64,000 bases of DNA from NCBI RefSeq assembly GCF_050122995.1, contig NZ_JBNLIA010000011.1, forward strand, positions 1 through 64,000, read 5' to 3'. A model generated the notes under the pieces. The model was not told the origin of the DNA, did not search any database, and saw only the letters and a program-made list of their open reading frames with translations. The DNA comes from Haloparvum alkalitolerans. Lineage in GTDB: Archaea; Halobacteriota; Halobacteria; Halobacteriales; Haloferacaceae. A program made the translations under genes and the position numbers. Of the stretch, positions 8,767-16,723 are shown one piece after another; position 1 is the first letter of the stretch; each line of letters opens with the position of its first letter.

Positions 8767-9426
8767 CTACCGTCCCGGCTCGTCCGTGTTCTCTCGCGGC
8801 GCCCGGTCCGGGCCGGGGTAGTCGCCGTCCCGGACCTCCGGGTAGAGCCGTGCCGCGTCGAAGACGGCCGCGAACGCCCGCGGTTCGCGGACGCTGACCG
8901 GCACGCGATCGCGGAGCGCCGCCCCCGCCCCGGCGCTCGTCAGCCGGTCGTCCAGCGAGAGGACGTGCATCGCGCCGCCCCGATAGGCGGACCCCAGCGC
9001 CGGGTGGTCGTCCGGGGGATGCACAACCGGCTCGCGCCAGTCCGCGACCGCCGCGCGCCAGTCTGCCGCCAGCGACGCGTCCGCGGGATCCGCGAGGTCC
9101 GCGACGACCGACTCGGCGTCGTCGAGCAGCGCGTCGCTCGCCACCAGCGTCGTCCACGAGTGCCGCCACAGCGCCTCCAGCGCCGCCCGCGCGGAGCCCC
9201 CGACCAGCAGGTCCGCCGCGAGCACGTCCGCGTCCGCGACGACGCGCGCCGGGGTCGGTTCGGGCGGCGCCGGCGCCGCGTTCTCGGCCGCGTCGTCCCG
9301 GCTCGCGTCGCTCCCCGCGTTCCCGTCACTTCCCGTCCGATCGCGAACGCGCACGAGCGCCTCGCGGACGTCCGCCTCGTCGGCGTCGACCGCGGCGGCG
9401 CGGCCGAACAGCGACTGCCAGTCCAT
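8767..9426 (-). CDS. PIN-like domain protein (DUF7384-type)
   Basis: 219 residues. After an acidic, low-complexity linker (about 30-58), the segment RVVADADVLAADLL places two Asp residues where PIN-fold nucleases have their first metal ligands. A later acidic position occurs in SDALLDDAESV, and LSLDDRL near residue 170 fits the last acidic cluster. This resembles a haloarchaeal family annotated as DUF7384. RNase activity is plausible but unproven. No antitoxin partner is next to it. It starts 6 bases after the stop of the MOT1-type permease gene, so it is probably co-transcribed with that transporter. Confidence 0.6.
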   Translation of the reverse strand: MDWQSLFGRAAAVDADEADVREALVRVRDRTGSDGNAGSDASRDDAAENAAPAPPEPTPARVVADADVLAADLLVGGSARAALEALWRHSWTTLVASDALLDDAESVVADLADPADASLAADWRAAVADWREPVVHPPDDHPALGSAYRGGAMHVLSLDDRLTSAGAGAALRDRVPVSVREPRAFAAVFDAARLYPEVRDGDYPGPDRAPRENTDEPGR

Positions 9427-9432
9427 GTGCGG

Positions 9433-10530
9433 TCAACGACCGCTCCGGACATCCAACTTGCGGAGCGTCGCCCACGCCGCGGCCCCGGCGACGAACGCCA
9501 CGCCGACGTTCGTGAGGGCCCCGAGGAGTCCGACGCCGACCGTGGCGAGGCGGTCGTCCCCGGAGAGCGCGGTCCGCGAGAGATCGGCGCCGACGAGCAC
9601 CAGCAGGACGCCGAGCGCCGCGAGCGGGAACGCCACCACCACGCCCGCGACGAGCGCAAGCAGGAGGTAGCCGATCCCGAGCAGGACGTTCGCGCCGCCC
9701 GTGCGCGCCCCGAAGGCGTGCTTGCCGGCGAGGCCACCGCTGCCGTGGCACATCGGGAGCCCGCCCGCGGGAACCGACAGCAAGGTCATCGCGCCCATGC
9801 TTCCCGCGAGTCGGTCCGCGGACACCTCGCGGTCGAACAGGTCCTCGCAGAGCAACGCCGTCGCGACGGCCGCGTTGCCGACGGTCATCGCCAGCTGTGC
9901 GGCCGCGCCCTCGACCGCCCCGACCGAGAACGAGGGTCCGCCGCCGGCGAACGGCGTGAGTGTCGGCAGCGACGGCGTCGGAACCCCGACCGCGTCGACG
10001 GCGACAGCGAACCCTCCGGCGAGCACGACCAGCGCGCTCGCGCTCCCGTGGCCGAGCGCGTAGAGGGTCACGACGACGAGCGCCGCGGCGACCGCGATCT
10101 CGGGCGCGCCGACCGCCAGCTCGGCTCCGGTGACGACGAGCAGCAGCCCAACCGCGAGCTGGATCCCGCGGACGACCGGCAGCCCGACGACGCGCTCGAC
10201 GGCGCCGACGACGCCGAACCGTCCGGCGATCAGCAGGACGACGCCCGCGAGGAGCCCCCCGGCGACGAGTTCACCGTAACTCATCGCGCCGGCGATGGCC
10301 AGCCCCGCGAGCGCCTTCATCGGCTCGACCGAGATCGGGAGCCCGTAGACGACGCCCCACACGATCTGGAAGACGCCGAACGCGACCAGCGCGTGCGGGA
10401 GCGACAGCGGCGTCAACGCCCCGAGCGCGACGACGATCGGGAGAACCGTAACCGAATCCCCCAACGCGCCGGTCAGCTCGTCGGCGTCGAACCGCATCTC
10501 ACGGGCGTCCGAAAAGCGCGTTGTAGCCAC
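9433..10530 (-). CDS. MOT1-type molybdate/sulfate transporter
   Basis: 365 residues, about ten membrane helices. It carries MOT1/SulP-like signatures: ELTGALGDSVTVLP near the N-terminus, PISVEPMKALAG (about 85-97) and PMCHGSGGLAGKHAFGARTG (about 250-270). These motifs characterise high-affinity molybdate transporters of the MOT1 family (putative sulfate/molybdate transporter). It is divergent from tupA, with a shared 132-base control region, which supports a molybdate/tungstate role over sulfate. Confidence 0.83.
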   Translation of the reverse strand: MATTRFSDAREMRFDADELTGALGDSVTVLPIVVALGALTPLSLPHALVAFGVFQIVWGVVYGLPISVEPMKALAGLAIAGAMSYGELVAGGLLAGVVLLIAGRFGVVGAVERVVGLPVVRGIQLAVGLLLVVTGAELAVGAPEIAVAAALVVVTLYALGHGSASALVVLAGGFAVAVDAVGVPTPSLPTLTPFAGGGPSFSVGAVEGAAAQLAMTVGNAAVATALLCEDLFDREVSADRLAGSMGAMTLLSVPAGGLPMCHGSGGLAGKHAFGARTGGANVLLGIGYLLLALVAGVVVAFPLAALGVLLVLVGADLSRTALSGDDRLATVGVGLLGALTNVGVAFVAGAAAWATLRKLDVRSGR

Positions 10531-10559
10531 GCATATGGGTTCTTCCGGGGATACGTGAA

Positions 10560-10574
10560 CGTTTTCAGAAAACG
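10560..10574. promoter_or_regulatory. Perfect palindrome between MOT1-type gene and tupA
   Basis: CGTTTTCAGAAAACG is a 15-base perfect palindrome (7-bp arms around one base). It lies 30 bases upstream of the leftward permease start and 89 bases upstream of tupA. Candidate operator for a Mo/W-responsive repressor such as the ModE-like protein encoded at 14262-14981. It is inferred from position and symmetry only. Confidence 0.5.
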
Positions 10575-10628
10575 AACGGAGTTGTCCCCGACCCCCGAGT
10601 CAACCGAACGCGATTACCCCAATCCCGG

Positions 10629-10637
10629 AATTATTAT
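10629..10637 (+). promoter_or_regulatory. TATA element of tupABC
   Basis: The AT-rich stretch AATTATTAT is 26-34 bases before ATG 10663, the normal haloarchaeal TATA distance for a nearly leaderless transcript. Confidence 0.5.
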
Positions 10638-10662
10638 GTGTCCGCGGTCAACCGATGTATCC

Positions 10663-11622
10663 ATGACGAAACAACGACGCGAGTTCCTGAGCGCTATCGC
10701 GGGTGCGACGGTCGTCGGAAGCGCCGGGTGTCTGGGATCGGGGCAGAGCGGCGGCAACGGAACCGAAGACGGAAGCGGGAGCGGAAGCGGCGGCAGCGTG
10801 CCGCCGGTCGCGGAGGAGACGCTCACGCTGACCACGACGACGAGTACCTACGACACCGGACTGCTCGACGCGTTGAACAGCGCGTTCACCGAGCAGTACG
10901 GCGCGGAAGTCGAGGCCGTGGCGCAGGGGACCGGCGCGGCGCTGGAGACGGGGCGGAACGGCGACAGCGACCTGGTGATGGTCCACGCGCGGTCGCTGGA
11001 GGACGAGTTCCTCCGCGAGGGGTACGGCGTCAACCGCCGCGACCTCATGTTCAACGACTTCGTGATCGTGGGGCCGTCCGACGACCCGGCCGGCATCAGC
11101 GGGATGGAGTCCGCGGCCGACGCGTTCGCGACCATCGCGGAGACGGAGTCCGTGTTCGTCTCCCGCGGCGACAACTCCGGGACGCACACGAAGGAACTCA
11201 TCATCTGGGAGGAGGCGGGCGTCGAGCCGGGCGGCGACTGGTACCGCGAGGCCGGCGCCGGGATGGGCGACGTGCTCAACCAGGCGAACCAGACGCCCGC
11301 GTACACGCTCGCGGACCGGGGGACGTTCATCTCGATGCGGTCTGAGATCGACCTCGAGATCCTCGTTCAGGGGCCCATCGAGGGCGGCCCGGAACTGCTG
11401 GCGAACCCCTACGGCGTCATCGCGATCAACCCCGGCGTCCACGAGAACGTCAACTACGACCTGGCGATGTCGTACATCGGCTTCATCACGAGCCCGGAGG
11501 GCCAGCAGGTCATCGAGGACTACACGATGAACGGGGAGCAGCTGTTCTTCCCGGAGGCGGTCTCCGAGGACCCGAACTTCCAGCAGTACGTCCCCGAGGG
11601 CTGGAGCGCCGACGACTCGTGA
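10663..11622 (+). CDS. tupA: Tungstate ABC transporter substrate-binding lipoprotein
   Basis: 319 residues. The twin-arginine QRREF, hydrophobic core and GSAGC lipobox (Cys about 22), then a Gly/Ser linker, predict Tat export and lipid anchoring. The mature start TTTTSTYDTGLLDAL matches the TupA oxyanion loop. AQGTGAAL, MFNDFVIVGP and SRGDNSGTHTKE are further ligand or fold motifs of the TupA/WtpA-like family. It is the first gene of tupABC. The family binds tungstate with very high affinity and usually discriminates against molybdate. Confidence 0.88.
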   Translation: MTKQRREFLSAIAGATVVGSAGCLGSGQSGGNGTEDGSGSGSGGSVPPVAEETLTLTTTTSTYDTGLLDALNSAFTEQYGAEVEAVAQGTGAALETGRNGDSDLVMVHARSLEDEFLREGYGVNRRDLMFNDFVIVGPSDDPAGISGMESAADAFATIAETESVFVSRGDNSGTHTKELIIWEEAGVEPGGDWYREAGAGMGDVLNQANQTPAYTLADRGTFISMRSEIDLEILVQGPIEGGPELLANPYGVIAINPGVHENVNYDLAMSYIGFITSPEGQQVIEDYTMNGEQLFFPEAVSEDPNFQQYVPEGWSADDS

Positions 11623-11656
11623 GATTCATGACGGAACGCGCTCGGATCGGTAGCGT

Positions 11657-12436
11657 ATGACTCCGACCGTCGCGGCGCTCGTCGAGGCGACCCTCGCGCT
11701 CGCGACGGTCGGCATCGGTAGCGCCGCCGACGCGGTCGCGGGCGCCGCGCCGCTGCTCGTCGAGTTCCCGTTCCAGCGGAACTACGTCACGAGCATCGTC
11801 CGCGTCTCGCTGTACGTGAGCCTCACCGCGGTCGCGCTCGCCACGCTGGCGAGCGTCCCGGTCGCGCTGCTCGTCGGCTTCGTCGACTTCCCCGGCAAGC
11901 GGCTGGTCGTCGCCGTGATCAACACGGGGATGGGGTTCCCGAGCGTCGTCGTCGGCCTGCTGGTGCTGGTGTTGGTCTCCAATCAGGGACCGCTCGGTCC
12001 GCTGGACCTCGTGTTCACGAAGGAGGCGATGATCATGTCCCAGTTCGTGCTCGCGTGGCCCGTCATCACCGGCGTCAGCCTCGCCGCCGTGACGAGCGTC
12101 GAGGACGGCGTTCGGGACGCCGCTCGCGCGATGGGCGGGACGCGGGTCGACGTGGCACTGGTGACGATCAAGGAGGCCAGATACGGGATCGTCACCGGCG
12201 TGCTCGCGGGCGTCGGTCGCGCCATCAGCGAGGTCGGGTCGGTGTTCATCGTCGGCGGCAACATCGCCAGCGCCGACGGCACCTCCATCACGCGGACGCT
12301 CACGACCGCGATCCAGTTGGAGGCGCGGCAGGGCCGGTTCGAGACCGCGATGGTGCTCGGCGCGATCCTGCTCGTGTTGGTGCTCGGCGTCAACGCGGTC
12401 GTTCTCCGACTCGGCGACCAGCGGGGTGGGCGATGA
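11657..12436 (+). CDS. tupB: Tungstate ABC transporter permease
   Basis: 259 residues, about six membrane helices. The EAA loop reads VRDAARAMGGTRVDVALVTI (about 152-171), with the conserved Gly preceding the coupling helix that contacts TupC. N-terminal sequence LALATVGIG is hydrophobic. It sits 34 bases downstream of tupA and overlaps tupC by 4 bases (ATGA). Confidence 0.9.
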   Translation: MTPTVAALVEATLALATVGIGSAADAVAGAAPLLVEFPFQRNYVTSIVRVSLYVSLTAVALATLASVPVALLVGFVDFPGKRLVVAVINTGMGFPSVVVGLLVLVLVSNQGPLGPLDLVFTKEAMIMSQFVLAWPVITGVSLAAVTSVEDGVRDAARAMGGTRVDVALVTIKEARYGIVTGVLAGVGRAISEVGSVFIVGGNIASADGTSITRTLTTAIQLEARQGRFETAMVLGAILLVLVLGVNAVVLRLGDQRGGR

Positions 12437-13275
12437 GTCAGCCACAGGAAACCGAGCGGGAGAGCGAGGCGGTAACCGGGGCGCCCCATGACCGTCAGCG
12501 CACGGGCGAGTCGGTCGTCTCGCTGGACGGTGTCGCGCGTCGCTACGGCGAGGAGGCGGTGTTCGAGGACGTGAGCCTCGACGCGCGGCCCGGCGAGACG
12601 CTGGCGATCATCGGTCCCTCGGGCGCCGGTAAGTCGACGCTGTTGCGGATGTTCGGGCTGTTCGAGCCGCCGGACGAGGGGCGCGTTCGCGTCGACGACA
12701 CCGACGTGTGGACCGTCGGCGAACGCGAGCGGCTCGCGGCCCGCCGCCGCGTCGGGACCGTGTTCCAGGAGGCGAACCTGTTCGACGCCTCCGTCCAGCG
12801 GAACGTCGCCTACGGGCTCCACGTCCGCCGAGCGTGGCCCGAACGGCTCCGGGAGTCGCTCCGCCGGTTCGTCCGGACCGAGCCGCCCGAGGCGGTCCGG
12901 GACGCGCTGTCGACGGTCGGACTCGCCGACGCGGCGACCCGCGACGCCGACTCGCTGTCGGGCGGGGAGGCGCAGCGCGTCGCCTTCGCTCGCGCGCTCG
13001 CGTACGAGCCCGACGTCCTGCTGCTCGACGAGCCGACCTCCGATCTGGACCCCCGGAACACCGCGGTGCTGGAGAACGCGGTCGAGACCGCCCGCGACAG
13101 CGGGATGGCCGTGGTGATGGCGACCCACGACATGCATCAGGCCGAGCGGATCGCCGACCGCGTCGCGGTGCTGCTCGACGGCGGCCTCGTCGAGGTCGGC
13201 CCCGCGGAGCGGCTCTTCGAGGACCCCGACGACCCGCGGACCCGGAAGTTCGTGGACGGTGACCTGGTGTACTGA
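12433..13275 (+). CDS. tupC: Tungstate ABC transporter ATP-binding protein
   Basis: 280 residues. Walker A is GPSGAGKST (61-69), the Q-loop VFQEANLFD, the signature LSGGEAQRVAFARAL, Walker B VLLLDEPTSDLD, and the H-loop ATHD. The first 25 residues are an acidic halophilic extension. The start ATG overlaps the tupB stop. It lacks a C-terminal TOBE domain; in this locus the TOBE-type oxyanion-binding module is on the separate regulator at 14262. Confidence 0.9.
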   Translation: MSQPQETERESEAVTGAPHDRQRTGESVVSLDGVARRYGEEAVFEDVSLDARPGETLAIIGPSGAGKSTLLRMFGLFEPPDEGRVRVDDTDVWTVGERERLAARRRVGTVFQEANLFDASVQRNVAYGLHVRRAWPERLRESLRRFVRTEPPEAVRDALSTVGLADAATRDADSLSGGEAQRVAFARALAYEPDVLLLDEPTSDLDPRNTAVLENAVETARDSGMAVVMATHDMHQAERIADRVAVLLDGGLVEVGPAERLFEDPDDPRTRKFVDGDLVY

Positions 13276-13293
13276 GAAACCTATACAGGTTTC
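13276..13293. promoter_or_regulatory. Hairpin/operator-like inverted repeat after tupC
   Basis: GAAACCT-ATAC-AGGTTTC starts at the base after the tupC stop: 7-bp perfect arms and a 4-base spacer. It can fold as an RNA hairpin at the transcript end. It is also 76 bases before the next gene, so it may be an operator; a further GGAAAC box follows at about 13301-13306. Which role applies cannot be told from sequence. Confidence 0.5.
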
Positions 13294-13368
13294 TTCATCT
13301 AGGAAACGGAACTACCGAGGGTTACGCGATCCGAAACGGTTTCGGCGGACGCCGCCGAACCGGCCGGT

Positions 13369-14265
13369 ATGCCGACCCGTCGCCGGAGCGTGATCGCCGC
13401 CGGTGGCGGACTGCTCGGTGTCGGCGGGGTCGGGCTCTCGACGCTGTCGACGGCCGACGATCCCGACCCGGCGAGCGGCCGCCTCCGTCTCGCCGTGGGC
13501 ACGACCCTGTACGACTCGGGACTCGCCGAGGAACTGGCGGCCGCGGTCGCCGAGACGCGCCCCGACCTCGCGCCGGCGCCGGTGCCCCGCGGGACCGGGG
13601 CCGCGCTCCGGGCGCTGGCCGCGGGCGACGTCGCCGCCGCGATAGTCCACCATCCGCGTGCGGAGCGACGGGCGGTCGCCGCCGGGGACGCCGTCGACCG
13701 CCGGCCGTTCTGTGTCAACGACTTCCTGCTGGTCGGTCCGCCGGGAGACCCCGCCGGCGCCGCGGACGCCGCCGACGCCGCGGCCGCGTTCGACCGGGTC
13801 GCCGCCGCCGGCGAGCGGTTTCTCTCCCGCGGCGACGACTCCGGAACCCACGCCCGGGAGCGGCGGATCTGGGCCGCGGCGGACCGCGGCCCGCGCGGCG
13901 ACTGGTACGGGGCAACCGGGAGTTCGATGGGCGAGACGCTTCGGATCGCCGGGTCCGTGGGCGCGTACACGCTCGTCGACCGCGGGACGTTCGTGAGGCG
14001 GCGCGGCACGGTCGACCTCGAGACGGCCTTCGCGACCGGCCTCGCCTCGCCGTCGCCACTTCTGCGGAACGTCTACAGCGTGGTGCGCGCGCCGCCCGAT
14101 CGCGTGGACGACGCGAGCGCCGGGGCCGCTCGAACGCTCGTGGAGCTGCTCGTCGGCGACCCGGGACGAGGGGCGGTGCGGGGGTTCCGGGCGGACGGCG
14201 AACGGGCGTACCGGCCGGTCGAGGGAACAGACTCAAGCGACCGGCGGCGCTCCGTGAAGCCGTGA
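13369..14265 (+). CDS. TupA-like substrate-binding protein paralogue
   Basis: 298 residues. It aligns along its length with TupA of the same locus: GTTLYDSGLAEEL (oxyanion loop), PRGTGAAL, CVNDFLLVGPPGDPAG, SRGDDSGTHARERR and YTLVDRGTF. The N-terminus has a Tat-like RRRS and a hydrophobic Gly/Ala/Val run but no lipobox Cys, so it would be secreted or signal-anchored. The Thr/Ser-rich ligand loop is shortened (TTLYD against TTTTSTYD), suggesting altered oxyanion preference or loss of transport function. Its stop overlaps the GTG of the ModE-like regulator, so the pair is co-expressed. No second permease or ATPase is present. Confidence 0.78.
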   Translation: MPTRRRSVIAAGGGLLGVGGVGLSTLSTADDPDPASGRLRLAVGTTLYDSGLAEELAAAVAETRPDLAPAPVPRGTGAALRALAAGDVAAAIVHHPRAERRAVAAGDAVDRRPFCVNDFLLVGPPGDPAGAADAADAAAAFDRVAAAGERFLSRGDDSGTHARERRIWAAADRGPRGDWYGATGSSMGETLRIAGSVGAYTLVDRGTFVRRRGTVDLETAFATGLASPSPLLRNVYSVVRAPPDRVDDASAGAARTLVELLVGDPGRGAVRGFRADGERAYRPVEGTDSSDRRRSVKP

Positions 14266-14981
14266 CCGACGAGGACCCGGAGGGCGAACCGGCCGCGACC
14301 GCCCGCGCGACCCTCCGCCGGAGCGGGATCGCCTTCGACGCGGACGACGCCGCGCTGCTACGGGCCGTCGCCGCGGAGGGGTCCGTCGCGGGAGCCGCGG
14401 CGACGCTCGGCCGTTCGCGGGCGCGTGCGCTCGCCCGACTGGAGACGCTGGGGGGCGCGTTCGGCTCGCTCGTGGAGCGAACGCGCGGCGGCGCGGGCGG
14501 CGGCGGGAGTCGACTCACGGAGCGCGGCGAGGCGGTGCTGGCGCGGTTCGACCGCCTCGAGCGCGGCCTGCTGCTGTCCGCGCGGGCACCGGAGACCGCG
14601 CTGGACGGCGAGGTCGTCGACGTGGACGGCGAACTCGCGACCGTGACGACGGCGATCGGCGACGTGCGCGCGCTCCACGACGGACTGCGTCCGGGCGACG
14701 CCGCGCAGGTTCGAGTGGGGGCGGACGCCGTCACGCTTCAGGGGGCCGACGCCACGCCCGCGGCCGACGAGACGAGCGCGCGCAACCGCTTTTCGGGGAC
14801 CGTCGCCGCGGTCGAGCGCGGGGAGACGGTCGCGACGGTGCGCGTGACCGTCGCGGAGACCGACGTGACGCTCGCGGCGCTCGTCACGGTCGCCAGCGCC
14901 GACAGGCTCGCTCTCGAACCGGGACGGGGCGTGACCGTCAGCTGGAAGGCGACCGCGACCGCGGCCGTGGCGCCGCCGTGA
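14262..14981 (+). CDS. ModE-like regulator: winged HTH plus TOBE/Mop domains
   Basis: 239 residues from a GTG that overlaps the previous stop (GTGA). The N-terminal winged-helix (about 15-95) has the ModE/LysR-type pattern LLRAVAAEGSVAGAAATLGRS. Two TOBE/Mop-like beta modules follow at about 105-160 (LDGEVVDVDGELATV) and 167-235 (FSGTVAAVERGETVATV), the oxyanion-binding units of ModE. It probably senses molybdate or tungstate and represses or activates the transport genes beside it; the palindromes at 10560 and 13276 are candidate targets. The fusion of HTH and di-Mop fits full-length ModE rather than a lone molbindin. Confidence 0.82.
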   Translation: MTDEDPEGEPAATARATLRRSGIAFDADDAALLRAVAAEGSVAGAAATLGRSRARALARLETLGGAFGSLVERTRGGAGGGGSRLTERGEAVLARFDRLERGLLLSARAPETALDGEVVDVDGELATVTTAIGDVRALHDGLRPGDAAQVRVGADAVTLQGADATPAADETSARNRFSGTVAAVERGETVATVRVTVAETDVTLAALVTVASADRLALEPGRGVTVSWKATATAAVAPP

Positions 14982-15014
14982 CGGAGCCCTCTCCCCGGTC
15001 CGAGTCCGTCCGAC

Positions 15015-15680
15015 TCAGGCCGCCTCGGCCGCCGTGAGCTCCGCGCGCACGTCCGCGACCGCCTCGGTGGCCGCCAGCAGCGCGATCCGGTCGCCGGCCT
15101 CGACGACCGTCCCGGGGAGCGGGATGGTCAGCGACTCCCGGTCGCGGCCGTGCGCGTAGATGCGCCCGCGGTCGCCCAGGTCGATCTCGTTGACGTGCGC
15201 GCCGACGATGGGCGCGTCCTCGGGCACGGTCAACACGAGGATCTGGAGCCCCTCGGTCAGGTCCGCGATGGCGTTGAAGTCGCCGCCCAGCAGCGCGGTC
15301 TTCGCGCCCGCGGCGCCGAGCCGCTCGGGATAGATAACCTCGTCCACGTCGTCGGAGTAGCGCTCGTAGACGGCCGCCTCCACGTCCTCGCTCACGCGCA
15401 TGACCGTCCGCGTGCCGTAGTCGCCCGCGATCAGACAGATCTGGTGGTTCGTCTCCGGATCGCCGGTGAAGCCGCCGACCGCGTCCGCCTCCGCGACGCC
15501 CGCCTCCTGGAGCGTCGCCTCTCGGGCGCCGTTCCCCTCCACGACGCGAAAGCCCCGCTCCCCCGCGCGCTCGACCTTCATGCGGTCGTTGTCGACCACG
15601 ACCACGTCGTGGCCCTCCTCGTCCAGCACGCGGGCGACCCGCGAGCCGACCCGACCGTATCCGACGACGATGACGTTCAT
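15015..15680 (-). CDS. trkA: TrkA-family K+ uptake regulatory protein
   Basis: 221 residues. An N-terminal RCK/Rossmann NAD-binding domain (GYGRVGSRVA, residues 7-16; acidic VVDND after strand 2) is followed by a C-terminal TrkA_C/RCK_C domain (about 140-215, from LTVPEDAPIVG). It would gate a Trk/Ktr potassium channel by binding NAD(H) or nucleotides. High intracellular K+ is the haloarchaeal osmolyte strategy. No channel subunit lies adjacent. The start is ATG 15680; earlier in-frame Met codons fall in repetitive GC-rich sequence. Confidence 0.85.
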   Translation of the reverse strand: MNVIVVGYGRVGSRVARVLDEEGHDVVVVDNDRMKVERAGERGFRVVEGNGAREATLQEAGVAEADAVGGFTGDPETNHQICLIAGDYGTRTVMRVSEDVEAAVYERYSDDVDEVIYPERLGAAGAKTALLGGDFNAIADLTEGLQILVLTVPEDAPIVGAHVNEIDLGDRGRIYAHGRDRESLTIPLPGTVVEAGDRIALLAATEAVADVRAELTAAEAA

Positions 15681-15750
15681 GCGAGTCCGGTACGACAGGT
15701 GACGGCAAAAGTGTGGGTGGTGGTGCCACGACACGGGGACTGGCGCGGCC

Positions 15751-15790
15751 GGTGCGACGGCGCCACAGCCGATGCGACGGCACCACGACC
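15751..15790. repeat. 20-bp direct repeat, two units
   Basis: Two adjacent 20-base units, each beginning GRTGCGACGGCRCCAC, lie in the gap between divergent trkA and the PP2C gene. GC-rich; function unknown. Confidence 0.5.
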
Positions 15791-15830
15791 GTCCGCCGTC
15801 GTCCAGCGCGCCGGTCCGGCTTCCGGGCGA

Positions 15831-15849
15831 GTCAAAACTATTTATTGAC
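15831..15849 (+). promoter_or_regulatory. TATA region of the PP2C gene inside an inverted repeat
   Basis: CTATTTATT (15838-15846) is 23-31 bases before ATG 15869. It is bracketed by GTCAA at 15831 and TTGAC ending at 15849, a 5-bp inverted repeat that encloses the TATA box and could be a repressor site. Confidence 0.5.
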
Positions 15850-15868
15850 CACCTGTGTTAGCGCCGGT

Positions 15869-16720
15869 ATGGTTACCGTCCAGTCGCACGTGCGTCCCGG
15901 CGGAGCGGTGAACGAGGACCTCGTCCGGACCCACGGGAACGCGGTCGTCGTGCTGGACGGGGCGACCGGACTCTCGGACCGGAGCGTCACCGACGCGGCG
16001 TCGGACGGGCGGTGGTACGTCGAAGCGCTCGCCGAGGAACTCGGGACCCGGATCGACGAGGGCGGGGGTCGGGACCTGCGGGACCTCGCCTCGGAGGCAG
16101 TCGCGGCGGTCGCGGACAGGTACGGCGACCACCCGGGCGCCGCCGAGCAGGACTCCCACGAGGTCCCCTCCGCGGCCGGCGCGGTCCTTCGCTGGGACGA
16201 CGACCTCGAGTACCTGGTACTCGGCGACTGCGGGGTCGTCGTCGACGCCGGACCCGAGTCCAGAGCGGTCCTCGGCGAGGGGCCGCGCGACCTCGACCGG
16301 CGGGTGGTCGAGGAGATGGTGGCGATCCGCGAGGCGGCCGACGGCGCGGTCTCCTACGAGTCGCTCCGCGAGCGCGTGCATCCCATGCTGGTCGACCACC
16401 GGAAACGGAAGAACCGCGAGGGCGGCTACTGGACGTTCGGGCTGGACCCGTCGGCGGTCGACCACGCCGCGACCGGCTCCCTCGACCGCCGCGACGCCGA
16501 GTTCGCTGTCGCGTTCACCGACGGGTTCGAACCGGTGTGTACGACCTACGACGCGTTCGCGGACTGGTCGACGCTGGTTCCGTACCTCCGAACGGACGGC
16601 ATCGAGCGGGCGGTCCGCGTCCTGCGTGCCTTCGAGGAGTCCGACCCCGAATGTCGCGAGTATCCCCGTCTGAAGCCGTCCGACGACGTCGCGGTTGCGA
16701 CGGTCGACCTGAGCGAGTGA
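15869..16720 (+). CDS. PP2C-family protein phosphatase
   Basis: 283 residues. A PP2C/SpoIIE-like fold: early Asp in VVVLDGATGLSD (metal ligand region), AAGAVLRW strand, LGDCGVVV corresponding to the PP2C GDS/GDC motif, FTDGFEP (DG motif) and a final acidic DDVAVATVDL. It would remove phosphate from Ser/Thr of partner proteins in the cytoplasm. Four bases separate it from a TPR-membrane protein, implying a functional pair. No kinase gene is adjacent. Confidence 0.72.
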   Translation: MVTVQSHVRPGGAVNEDLVRTHGNAVVVLDGATGLSDRSVTDAASDGRWYVEALAEELGTRIDEGGGRDLRDLASEAVAAVADRYGDHPGAAEQDSHEVPSAAGAVLRWDDDLEYLVLGDCGVVVDAGPESRAVLGEGPRDLDRRVVEEMVAIREAADGAVSYESLRERVHPMLVDHRKRKNREGGYWTFGLDPSAVDHAATGSLDRRDAEFAVAFTDGFEPVCTTYDAFADWSTLVPYLRTDGIERAVRVLRAFEESDPECREYPRLKPSDDVAVATVDLSE

Positions 16721-16723
16721 CCC

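Noticed and set aside
13273..13300. GAAACCT hairpin as an intrinsic terminator only
   Set aside because: No T tract follows closely and archaeal terminators are not hairpin-dependent; kept as operator or hairpin of unknown role.
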